Shown here piece by piece: positions 1 to 12,500 of a stretch of 64,000 nucleotides of DNA (positions are counted from its first letter, which is position 1; the number at the start of each line of letters is the position of its first letter). Made by a program: the position numbers and the translations under genes. The notes under the pieces were generated by a model. It searched no databases. It saw nothing but the letters and a program-made list of their open reading frames with translations, and was not told the DNA's origin. The stretch spans positions 2,542,001 through 2,606,000 of the forward strand of contig NC_044010.1 of the NCBI RefSeq assembly GCF_900496995.4. Reading direction: 5' to 3'. This stretch comes from Aquila chrysaetos chrysaetos (taxonomy: Eukaryota; Chordata; Aves; Accipitriformes; Accipitridae).

Positions 1-3000
1 GCAGCATTTGCTAATTCTAGTAAGAAGCCACACTGGAGTCTCCAGCCAGACTTGCCCACTTCATATAAAAACATTTAGTGGGCTCTGGAATGCTTTACAT
101 GGTGCAATTGCAGCTGCAAGGTGTGATTGCAGCATGGACACCAGAGAAGCCAGGCAGTTGAAAGACTGAAGGCTAGTGAAGTTCCTACAGCATGCAGATG
201 CTCCAACTGTTGAGCCTCGGGCAACAGCAGGGCAGTATCTCCACTTCAAGCACCTTTAATCACCCCAGCACAGCCTCCCACCTTGACAAGCTCCCACCTT
301 AGACAAGATTTACACAGCTCCCTCCAGGTCCCAGAGGAGCAAGGCTCAAGTAGAGGTTTCTTTCAGTTTAGCACTGCATGGGAGTTCGTGCTCAACCTGC
401 TGGTGCTGGCAGGCTGTGTTCAAACCCCACACGTCCCCAGCACTCAGGGATTTATCCTGCCCACCGCAGCACTGCTGTCCTGTGAGCACGTCCCTGCACA
501 AAGCCTTGTAACCCACCCTGAAGGCACACACAGGGCTCAACCTGAACTTTTCCAGGCACTTGCTAGAGCAAGATACTGTACATGCAAGGGCCATGATGAG
601 GACTCCATCAGTAAATTTTTTCCCCTTCTGCTGCTGCTGCCTCCCCCAGTCCTGGCCCCAAAGCACTGCCCCACTTGCTCCTTAGCTCACCCAGCAGCAA
701 ATGATGTGACCATTACACAAGCACATCACCTCCCAACAGATCTACTGCTGCAGCTCTTCATGCAGCTTCCAGGTGCCACCATGCAGCAGGGCTCTGTGCA
801 GCCATGCCTCAGACCTCAGCTCCTGCTGCCAGGGCCAGGACTAGAGAAGCAGAGAGAAGGGAGGGAATGGATGGTGCTGGCAGCAGGGCTGTCACTGCAT
901 GTTACCACCTGCCCTCCAAGTAGAGCTCTCTGGAAAGAGCACATCCTGCACGCCCCAGGTATTATTACAACAAATTTTGGTTTCACTGATCAGAGAACTG
1001 GAAGTGCAGCACCTGGGGACCTACAGTAGCCCTTGCATTTGCAGGGAGGGGGACAAGGCAGCACAGAGTACATGTTGCAAAAAAGCTCTCAGGTCAAACA
1101 TTCATACACCTCCGGGTACAGAAACCCAGGCAACTCCATCTGCATGTTTATAACCATGCTGGGCAAGACAAAGCACCACAGCCCCACCAGGAGTCCCTGA
1201 CGGGGGTGGTTCAGTCCTGCTGCACTCAGCAGTAAGGATTTGGGGAGGTTTTTTGCACCTCAGACTTCCTGGTAGTCTTTCCTTATGAGAAGAAAAGGGA
1301 AGCTGCAGGCAAGCCTATGTCACTAATATTGGAATCTGCCATTTTAAACACACCAAGAACATATGGCAAGGCTGCAGGGTGGCTGAATGGAAAACGTGGA
1401 CTATCCTCAGCTTGATACTCCTCTGCTGGTGCTACTCAGACAAAAGCAAGTGTCATCTCCTTCCCTGCAGCCCATGGTGACGCTGTTAAGGAAGAGAAGC
1501 TCATGCTTCGCAACAAGCCTGAGAAACCTACCCCTATTTCAAACACGAAACATTCACAACTCCATCTGCATGGCAAACCTGCAAGTCAAGCCCAAAGCAC
1601 TGTAATACAACACAGCACACAGAGACCACCGCCACCTTCTGTGTGTTCTGGCACACCCTGCCTGAAACGCAGCTACATCTCCGGAGCAGTGCAGCTCTGC
1701 TCACGAAGATAGCAGCTGGCAGCCTCTTGTGTCATTCCTCCTCCACTCTGCCAAAGGGGCTAGAGTGACAAACAATAGTGTCTGTTCTTTACTCTATTTA
1801 GCCTCACAAAGGCAATTTGGTTAAGAGAACAAGTCAGTCATCTGCACCTATGCTCAGGAAACTGTTTGCAAGGGTCCTAAGGATGACAGCAGCTGGCACC
1901 CCTCTGCCCCGAGTGCTCTCTGCTGCTGCTGAGTGCTGGAGCAAGAAGAATTCCAATCAACCTGCAGAGCAGGGAACTAGGAACATTCATTTTATTGACC
2001 ATCTTGACAAACTCCAACTTAGAAAAAAAATAAAACCCAGCTAGTTTAAAACCTTAAAAGCTAGGAGATACAGGCTTCTTGGAATAGAAAATTACCATAG
2101 TCATCTGCTTTGGTAAGCACAAGTGGAATGGAGCCTTTTCATCACTGAGTACATGCACATACACCAAAGGAAAAGTGCTCAGACAATGACAAGAATAAGG
2201 ACAGCAGGCCTCAAAGAATACTTTTTTAATTCAAAATTAGCAAAACAGGTCACATTTTAGATGCAAGGCCTGAAATAATTCACACCTTATTCTTGTTTTT
2301 TTAAATAACTAAGAATTCAGGAAGAATGCAGAAGCCTTTTAAAAACTTGTTTCAGATGCAGAAAAGTTGGAGAGGAAAAAAGTTTGGTCCAGATCTTTAG
2401 CTAAAGAGCTCAACCCCAACCGCCCCAAAACCTCCTCCACACTCCCAGCCCATAAGGAAACCCGTTTTGCCAAGTTTCCCCAAAGCAAGCTTGTGGGAGG
2501 AGAAAGTCTGAGGCTGCTGGACAGCCTCCCTGTTCCACCTTACCCATTTAGCAAGGCCACGCAGCAAGAGCCAAGAAGCTGCCACGGAGCTGCCAAGGAG
2601 CTGCCCAGCACACAAGACTGCAGCTTCACCACACCATCTCTCTTACGGTCACTTGAGGACAGCACTTCTGGTGCTGTGAAAGAGACCATCACACTGACAA
2701 GTGCCTGTGTAGGAGTCACCAGAGTGAAGTGAGGCTGTTCAATGTGAGTAAGTGAGAGAGGCTGCAAGAGCAAGGCAGGAGGTTCTGCCTCTGGCAGAGC
2801 ACTCATGGGCAGCTCTAGTCCACCATTTCCCCTCCAACACTGCAGTCTCTTGTTACCATGGCTCCCCACCAGCTACAGGAGGAGGGAGCCTCTCCAACAA
2901 AAAAAACAGTCCCCCACTGCCACCTCAGTTTGGAGTCCTTTGCTCCCTCGGCGGCTGCAGGACAGGAACCAAATTCTCTCCCTGTGCTGCCAAAGGGACT

Positions 3001-3450
3001 CTCTGAGGGCAGCAGCCTGCAGGGTACAGGTGCCAGTTGCAGATGCAGGAGGAGCTGCATTACACTTGTCAAGCCTGCTCACTGGAGAGGAAGTGGAGCA
3101 CATCAGCAGGGAGGAAGGGAAGCAAAGGTCTCAAACACACCTCCTGTTTCCTCCCTCTTCACTGGCTCCAGCACCCACTGCACCTACAAGCCGGCGGGCT
3201 GGGCACTGTCCTCGGCCCCTGGGTCATGCCTGCTCCAGAGGATGCGGTAGGAAAGCAGCAAGTGTTGTCTTCCCTCCCGGTCCCGCCTCAGTTACCGCAG
3301 CACCCCTTCGTGCTTGCTGTGGGATCTGGCTCCCCTGCTCCCACGGGGTTGTTGGCCATGGAAGCAGGCTCATTCCCCACAGACACCAGTTGGCCCGGTG
3401 CCTTTGGCTGAGCAGTTCGGGACGTCCCTGTGCCCCTGTCCCCTGAGGAC
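1..3450. other. SIDT1 3' UTR and downstream flank
   Basis: No second gene is recognisable here. The part nearest 3450 should be SIDT1 3' UTR on the minus strand. Open frames in the stretch, including one of 248 codons at 283-1029, are rich in Pro, Leu and Cys and resemble no family I know. Confidence 0.5.
1991..1996 (-). terminator. Candidate SIDT1 poly(A) signal AATAAA
   Basis: An AATAAA on the minus strand about 1.45 kb beyond the SIDT1 stop. ATTAAA variants lie at 2225-2230 and at about 255-260, so the true 3' end cannot be fixed from sequence alone. Confidence 0.4.
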
Positions 3451-3513
3451 TCAGAACACTGGGATCTTGTCCCTGCGCACCACGTCCAGGTCATCATCCA
3501 GGGTCAGCAGGAC
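3451..3513 (-). CDS. SIDT1: SIDT1 coding exon 25 with stop (residues 799-818)
   Basis: Encodes [20 protein letters not shown] and a TGA stop at 3451-3453. The short cytosolic tail differs from human by Lys for Gln near the end. Acceptor CTCAG. The 3' UTR follows at lower coordinates. Confidence 0.97.
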   Translation of the reverse strand, partial: VLLTLDDDLDVVRRDKIPVF

Positions 3514-6500
3514 CTGAGGAGGAAAGTGCGAGGCAGCTTCAGGTCTTGCTGGCCAGCACATGGCTGGGCAGAATGACCAGGTCCTGATGGCATCGCATCA
3601 CAGGGGGGCTCCACCTGGGCCGCGTCTCCAGCACGTACAGAAGTCACGACAGGAACCCACGTAGATGTGCCATATTAACTTTGTTTCCGTAATGCTCCCA
3701 GCAAGTCACTCTGGCAGCACAGCTGACAGGCAGCTCTGCCTACAGTGCGGCAAGGACCTGAGCAGGTAATCCTGCCCCAGCCATGATGGAGACGCTGCTT
3801 GTAAACTGGTCCCTCATCACTAGCCCCTGAAGAGCCATCCAGGAGGCAGCAGGGTGGGAGTTGCTTGACCACAGCTCAGGCATTGCAAGCGGCCAGGCAG
3901 CTCCCTCACAAACAGTTTGCACCGTGCACAGCTAGGGTTAAGGCCTCCCTCTCCACTTCCCCAAAATACTATGCTCTGAACCCATCGCAGGGGATGCCTC
4001 CACCTTTTCCACCACACAGACCATCAGATCTGAAAAGTGGTACCAAGTAGAGAAGCACAGGAGTCAATTTATGGAAGTGACAGAAAGTCCAGGAGCGAGC
4101 TAAGCTCCACACCAGTGACCCTACTGCCTGGGTCAAAGGAAGTAGGGTCCCTTCCTCAGAAGTCCTCACAAACCCATAAGAGGGCTGGTCATACCAGCAG
4201 CCCCTCAGCTTCCCCACAACAGCTGTGTGACCCACAGCCCCAAAGGGAATTTGAGGCCAGGAGGCACAGGGAGCAACAAGCCAAAGGAGAAAGCCCAATT
4301 CCTGATCCCACTGACAAGGAGCATCCCACTGTGAAGGATGTCTGGAGGCAGAGCCAAGCAGAGGAGCTGGGGCACTTCTGTGGCATCCTGGGGCAGCCGC
4401 AGCTCCATGTGGATAGAGAGGGACAAGGAGGGTGAGGCTCAGCAGGACTTACCAGAAAGGAGAAGAACAAGGCAGCCGCAGAGAGGAAGTGCCAGACATC
4501 ATGGTCATCGAAGAAGCCCAGCAGGATGCATGGACGGTTCTTTTCCCGGGACTCTGCTGGAGTCTCCTAGGGGAGTGGGCAGGCGGTCAGGACCTGATAT
4601 CCACTCACACAGGGCCCTGGCCGGCCACACTGCACCCCCTGGAGATCGCCCTGTCTTAACCCTCCGTGCAGGAGCCAGGGAAAAGCACTGTGCTGGCTGG
4701 ACATGTAGTGAGAGCAGGGCAGGAACACAATGTCATACTTAGACCTGGAGATGGATCTGGGACCACAACCCACAGCTGGGGGGAACCCTCTAGTCTCCAC
4801 ATCCAAGGTCTGGCATAGCACAAGCTGCACAGCCTCCACCAGACCACCCTGCAGCAAGCCTGTCACTTCCATGGAGATGGACATGGTATCTTGTTAGAAG
4901 GCATTCAGTCAGGATTTAAAGAGCCTCCCAAGCCATGGAAAGCCCCCACAACCCCAGGCAGATTATTCCCCATTGGCCATCTGCTCCAGGGAGAAGTCTT
5001 CCATCCAGCACTGGTCAGGATTTACCCAGTTTTGCTTTCAGATCCCCAGCTCCTCCTCTGTCCCCTGGTGAGGACCAGTCATCTCTGGATCACCTGGGTC
5101 ATAGTCTCTCCATAGCTGCACGCATACAGTCATTTTTGACTCGGAACAGCTTCCCATGCTCCCTTCCCAGTCTTCTGAAGGAGTTAAACCCTTTCAGCTT
5201 CCATGAGCAGCCCAAGACTCTTCCCCAGAGTATTTTTTGTGTAAAACAAGCAACGGGAAGGAAAGATGATGAGAGATGGACAGGACAGTAAAAGGGGAAC
5301 TTTACCTCCCAGCTGCTGAGGTTCTGGAAGAAGAAGTAGAGGGCAGCTGCCCACACCACTGCTGTGGCCACGATGCAGAACATGGGGATAGGCAGGAGCT
5401 TCTCAGAGCTGCGGAGCTGCAGACAGGGACATAGCCTCACAACACACCCCGAGTTCTTCCCAGGGGCCGAAGCCATGCATAGGGCTGAAACGCCAGCCTG
5501 GACCATCTGCATCTGCAAAGGGCTGCCCACCCCAGGGAGACACAGCCCAGCCACCCCTGAGATGGCTACACAGCATCCCTCCCCAACACCAACACCTTGT
5601 CCCACCCTGAGCCCCACAAAGGCCCCTCCACATCCCTCTGCAGCACCACAGGAACCCAAACTGCAGCCAGAAAAGAGGCCCATCCCTTCCCCTTTGGAGA
5701 CAGGCACCCCAGGGACAGCTGCAGCTGCCTCCCTTTACCTTCATGATGATGTAGAAAGCCAGATACAGCAACAGGTTACAGATAAAGATCCCCAGTATGT
5801 AGGAGGCGAAGTCTCTGGGCCGATACAGCAGCCCAAAGATAGCACTGAGAGAGGGGGAAGAAGGGACATTAGACAGCCTCTTTCACTGGGGACACGGTAC
5901 ATCCCCAAACTGACAGCCACCCACTGCCCCACCAGACCACAGAACGCAGCAACATTGCCACAGCATCCCAATTCCCTGGAGGAAACGCACCATTCGCCTC
6001 TGCTCTCTGCTGAGCAAACTCAGCCACGGTCAGCCGCTGAGCACAACTGGAGACCCCAGAAGACAGGCAAGGGCCCTGAGTTGCTTCCAACCCACAGCCA
6101 ATGCATCTCACTTGGTAGGAGTTGGCCCCAGACCTGTACGTTTAGCAGAAGGCACATCCCCGAGAAGCAGCTTTAGTGAAAAGCAAGAGCTTGGGGCAAT
6201 CATTTTAAGTCTCATCCAACAGCTGATCCCTCCCATCCATGCAGTTACTGCTGAGCCAGGCTCTGTGACTGTGACTAACAAGTGTCTGTCAAGTCTCCTC
6301 CACCTTGGCTGTGCCAGAGACCTCCCAGCTATGTGGGAAGCGTATGTACAGAACAACGCAGCACCACGGTACCAGGCCAGCCCTATACAAGCTTGCTCAG
6401 ACACAAGCCATGAGACAGCACCAGCTGAAGTTCTTAGGGATGCCTCACACAGCTCTGTAGTGCTGCACTGCAGCCTATGGATCTGCCTACCATCAGCGCT

Positions 6501-9500
6501 CATCAGATCAAGCTCCTTGCCAAAACCTGTCAGAAGGGCCCCAGCACAGGATTATTGCACAGACTGTGCTGCATTTCCCCATCACTTCAGGCCACACATG
6601 TGTCAATACTGAATCCTACTGCCCACAAGCTCAAGTATGCAAGACACAAACACTCCACTACTTACAAGGACCAGTTGACCAGGTTTCCAACAATGAGCAG
6701 CACCATCCTGTCCTGAAGAGAAGACACTGATGATCATATGAAAGCAGAAGGAAATGCAAAGAGGCCTTTGCCTTAGAAATTCAGGGTATCGTTATGTGAG
6801 GATTTGGAGTCTGGTTCCTGCAGACACACACGCACCTGGCTCTGAAGTTTGTTCTGCAGGAGCTTTTGCCAGATGGCAACTGCTCTGGCCCTCACAAATT
6901 TGAGGAAAGTGTTGCAAGAAGGAGACTAAACATCTAAAAAAGGACAACCCCAGGACTTAAGAATCAGACTCAGGAGGTCTGCAAATCCTTTGACCATTTC
7001 CACTGCTTTTCTAGTTAGATTCCTTCCCTCACACCGTTTTACAGAAAAATTGTTGCACAGAGCAAGGATGTGCTTGAAAGAGACAGCAGGGGAAGCTTTG
7101 GATAGCATCGCACACATATCCACAGAGCCTTTTTTCACCCATCTCACCATTAGCTAGGGAAGCACTATAACTACATCAGGCAGAAGGGTTACATCTGTGG
7201 GGCATGTGCATTTATGCTTACAGCTGCTTTCCTGATGAAGCTATTTCAGGCCAGCCAGGCTTACTTTATGCCTGAGTGCACTGAGTTTGCTTGCAAAACT
7301 CAGTCTGACACTTATTCAGAGACGGGAGAGTAAAAAAAAAAAAAAAGAAAAGAAAAAAAATGGATGCTCATGAATAATAACTTCATTTGACTTCAAGCCC
7401 TAATTGGCACTCTGTGCCAAGAAGAAAGTACCAGGAGGACACAAGGTAACAGCTACCATTTCTTACTTTTTTGCTGTCTGCCCTGAGGTGCTGTAGAAAT
7501 AGCAATAGCTGTTGCTTAAGCCACAGAGCCAAAATAGTCACTGCCTTCCCCAGAGAGGCTGTGCTGCACAGAGCCTCATACACACTCCTTTGGACGGATG
7601 CCCCCAGAGAGCAAGAGCAAAGGCAAATCCTACCATGCTTGTATCACCTTTGCTCTGATGTTTTATTCACTAAGCCTGATATCAGGGGAGGCCTGAAGGT
7701 GGGGGTAAACCACTCCACAGAGATCTACACTTACCCAAACATTTTGGGGGAGGGCATAGAAGGGAGGCAGGAGCATCACTTTTTCAAATAGCCACACCTC
7801 TTCCCTCTGCACATTGCCTAGGAAGTGAGCAATTGCTGAGGGAGGTGCTGACATGAGAAGTCACCTACCATGTACATTGGTCGACTGCACTGCTGGATGC
7901 AGTCCGTGTACAGCACCATCGCTGCCCGTCGAAATATCCCCAAGTCTGTCAAAGAAGAGAATAAAAAGCCAGAACAGCCAGCAGATTAAGCTCCAAAATG
8001 CCTACAGAGGAAAGATGTGGACAGCCACCAGCTGACAACAGAGGACCCAGCCTCTGGGTCAGGGTGTCAACAGATTCATTTCTTGCTCTTCGGGAGCAGT
8101 CTGAGCAGAAGGGCAGCCACCACAGGATGTGGATGGCATTTGGCCAGAACAACAGGTAAAAAGAAAATAAGAAAAAACCCTCCACACTAGCGTTACCCAG
8201 AAGTCAAATAGGCCCTCTCTGTACATGTAAACAGACTGGCTTTGCAACCACATCTCTGGAAGAGATGTGTGTGCAGGAAGGGGGAAAAGCACCTTCCATG
8301 AAACAAGCTGCCAGAGCAGGGAAACACCAGAAACAGATCCCACAGCCCTTAGAAGGTCCTAGAGGGGCAGAGCACACTCAAGACAAGACACACCTGCTCT
8401 CAGAATCATTGCAGAAGCTTCACTGGAGAGCCATCAGTGGCAGTGGGCATGGACAGACAGACACACACACAAACATGCCCCTCTTCAACCACAAACACAG
8501 AGCTTGAAAAGGCTCCTGCGCCAAGGGCAGAGCTCTCCTGTGCTATATCACCCCCTTCCTGTCAAGAAACGGGACTGGCGGTGGTGCTGGCAAACTGACT
8601 TCACTTCTCAAGAGCCGACCCCAGGTGGCACGCAAGCCTGCCTCCCCACACACATCCATGCATCCCCGGCTGCTATGCCACTGCTCAATCAGTTCAACAC
8701 AGAAAAATGAGAGCTGCTGACAGTTACCTGAGTCAGGGCCATCTGAGGCAGACAGAAGCAGAAGAGGAAGGAGAAATATGGTTGTAAGCAGAGAACAGGA
8801 GCCAGGTTCCCCACCAGACCCTCTCCCCCCTCACCCCATGATGGGGTTTTACCTAGCTCACCACTCTGAGCACAGCATTAGGGAGAGCTGTAGCTGAAGG
8901 GCAGGCTCCCTCAGAGCCCAGCTCTTCTGCCACCACAGAGCAGACAGGTCCTGCTGATTCCCATAGGTCTGGGAAGCAGCAGCGCAAGGAATTCAGAGGC
9001 CAGGAAGAGCATCGGATGGATGAGAGGACAGGATAACCCAGAACACAAACACAGGCCACAGGACTGTGCTCACAGATGCGCTGCATAGGTGACTCGCTCA
9101 GGTGAGGACAGGAGGCACCTGCACACCCTAGAGCGAGATAGTTCAGTCACAGCACTTACCAATCTTGAAGCGGCCCATGTAGTAGATCTGGGTGCTGAGA
9201 GCCAGAGAGGCCAAAACATGGATCATTGAGAAAATGACCCAAAACCACATGTCATTTTTCCCAAACACCTGAAAGCAGACATATTAAAAGCAAACTGAGC
9301 CCTGTTATCAGCAGGTTGATCCTTTTCTCTCCTGTGTCACCATGGGGCATTAGACAACCTCACTGAACATGGAAGAGAAACCCCCAAATCTTCTAACCCG
9401 AAACCAGATCTATAAATCCAGACAAGGTCCAGAGAAGCAAGAGGAGCTCAGCACTTCTGGAGAGGAGACCATTCTTTCTGAACACCCCTTCAGACAAGGA

Positions 9501-12500
9501 TGACAGCTTGGAAGGACTGCAGCTGGCCCAGGGAGCAGAAAAGCAGGGAAACCCAGGCAGGTAAGCTCTCCCTGCTGAGGTGGGCAGCAGGTCTCTGGCC
9601 AGGAGCTGGATTTTTTTTACAAAGGCAGTCAGGGAACCAACCATTACTTTAACGAGTGCATCATAGTAGACAAAAAAGGACAAAGCTGCTCTGCAGGCAA
9701 TTACACCTATTTTACACTTTCACTTTATTTAAGGCCTGGAAGTGACCTACAAAGGCAGGTTAATGCTATATTAAAACTTTAATTTTTCAGTTATACATTA
9801 AGAAGTCCAGAAACTCTAGTCTGCCATCAAGCTGTGACCCCACACTCCCCTCCCCTGGGGCACAGCACATGCCTGAACTTTTCATTTTGTGTGGGGAAAA
9901 AAAAAAAGAAAGCAGAAAAGCCACCTCTGCATGAATGCAGCAAAGGAGACATGCAGTTTATAAGCTCTACTCTACAGCTTCAAAACATCCCACAAGAAAA
10001 AAATACAGCATCCCATAATAAAACCCCAGTGTTTTGAACCTGGGTGTGCAGATCTACCACAGCTATCAAGAGATTCTTGGAAAGTACCAAGTTCACCACC
10101 TGCTCCTGCATCCCTTATCCCATAGTCTCCTACACAGAGACATTTGCAGAATCAATTGTTATTCTGCATTATGTCAGGTAGTGAGGGGCTGACAGCCTGC
10201 TGGGACCCAGCTGCTAGTTCAGAGGAAGAATTCAATGGACTTTGCCTGGTTACTGCCAAATGAAACTGAGCCCTCCTAAAAAAGAGAAGCAGAGACCTCC
10301 AAGGTAAAGCACAGGCTAGGGATTCAGGCAAGCCCAGCTCAACACCTGCAATGCTATGAGCAAATGGGCAAAGCCTGACCTGTCAGTGACTACTGCTGCA
10401 CAAGAGCGATCCTCTGCTCCAAATTCCTTCTGCTCCAATGCCCTTCTATAGGCAGGTGCTCCAGAAACTTGCCCGGGAGCCCCTCAGCCATTATTCTAGC
10501 CCTCCACCTCTCCAAAGATAGCAAAGCCAATTTGCAGGAGCTGTACCCAGCAACAGAATTTTCCAAAGGGGAGAAAGAAGCAGAAGCAATTAGGTAGAGG
10601 ACACCTGCCTTGGAAGCTCACCCCTCTCCTCCAAGGTGAGCAACCCTCCAAAAGACCAGCTGCATGCTTGGTCACAGACATCTGGATGCATGAATTTCTC
10701 CTCTTGAGGGCATGTGATGGGGAAAGCCCCAAAAGGAGCCCACCTAGAGAAAACTGCTCTTCCCCTCCCTGCAAGGCCAGGGGAAGGGAGGAGGAAAACG
10801 CAAGAGTACTATGAATTCAAATACTAGCAGCTGCTTAACACTCTTATCCTACCCTGCTGCTCTCCCCAGTCATTTGCCCACTTAAGCTATGTTCCCAGCC
10901 ACACCATCTCCTTCCCAGAGAAGCAGGTAGGTAAGAGGGAGCCATACCACTCCAAGGACGGCCAGACAGATCACCACAGCAAAGGAGGCATAGGCAGAGT
11001 AGGCGCTGGCATTGATGTCTGGGTGGCGGGTCTGGTAGAGCTTGAGCATGCACAATCCTGCGATCATGTACATGAAGGAGGTGTCTATGGAGGGAGCAAA
11101 ACAGAAACAGTGAAAACAGGTACTGTCAGTAGGCTGAGAAAGCTGCTCTGAGTGCATAGGAAGAAGTGCAGCAGCAGGGCCAAACCCAAGGCTGGCAGGC
11201 ACAAATCCCTGACACTGCACTACACTGTACAGCACTTTGTGCTTTGCCATCTTGCAGCACATCTACCATGCTCTAGGGCAACAAAAACTGAAGGGGCTCA
11301 GAAAATAAGTGCCCACAGTGCTGCACAGAAACAGGCAGGGAATCACAGAATGGTTGAGGTTAGAAGGGACCTCTGGAGGTTGTCTGGTCCAACACCCTCT
11401 GCTCAAGCAGGGTCAGCTATGAGAGGGTTGTCCAGGACCATGTCCAGTCAGGCTTTGAATACCTCCATAGAAGACTTCACAACCTCTCTGGGCAACCTGT
11501 TCAGTCTTTGATCACCCTTAGAGAAGAGGAAAAAAAAAAAAAAAAAAAAAATTCCTGTGTTCAGATGGAGTTTCCTGTGTTTTAATTTGTGCCCATTGCC
11601 TCTTGTTCTGTCACTGGGAACCACTGTAAAGAGCCTGGATCACTCATCTTCATTCCCTCTCATTGGGTATTTACACACATAGACAAGATCCTGCCTGAGT
11701 CTTCTCTTCCCTAGGAAGGCAAAGGAGCCCACAGAGGAAAGTTTCCACTGAGACGGCAGACAGACTTCCTACGCTTGAGCACTCTGCCACTCAGGCTGTG
11801 CACTTACTATCTTCAAACACTGAGCTGCAAAAGCAAAGGGAGATCTTGCCAGCAGGGCAATACCAGAGTCCCAAGGTCTGGAGAGGAGGCTGAAATGCAT
11901 TAGTGCCCAGCATCCAAAGACCCACTGCCTCTTAACTGAGCCCTGGAACAGGCAGACTCCAGGGAGGTTTGCAAGGGTAGAGGGATAGGAAATGCCAGCA
12001 ACTCAGCAGGAGATAGAGCATGGCAAATCCTACCTCCAGCTCAAAAGGAAAAAGAAAGCTCAGCTTACCAAACTGGAAATTGGAGTAATTAGGGCAGACG
12101 TGATAACAGGCACTGAGCACCCCTTCCATCATCAGAGCAATGCCCATGGCATAAAAGAGACCAAAATGCTTTGGGATCCCATAGTCCTGGAAGAGAGCAG
12201 AGCTGTATATAGTAAGTACCCTCACGGTCCCGATGACAAGCGAGCTTCCACTCTCCATCACTTCATCCCTCCTAACCCCTACACGTGTCCTTCAGTCACC
12301 AGTGCAGCACAGCGTACTGTGTGCAACCATAGGCTCTGCGTTTAGCCACACTGCATAGCCAGGTGAATCCACAGGTAGCAAACCCAAGCTAATCACACAC
12401 AAGCTTCTGGTCTGAAGACCTCAGTGTCGTGGTACTGACATCTTGAGACTAAAAATCTGTCCTGTACCTTGTGCCATACTACATCCTGCCCAAAACTGAG

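Noticed and set aside
283-1029. A 248-codon plus-strand open frame
   Set aside because: Composition is irregular, it has no recognisable domain or splice context, and it lies in the SIDT1 3' flank antisense to the UTR. Probably chance in GC-rich DNA.
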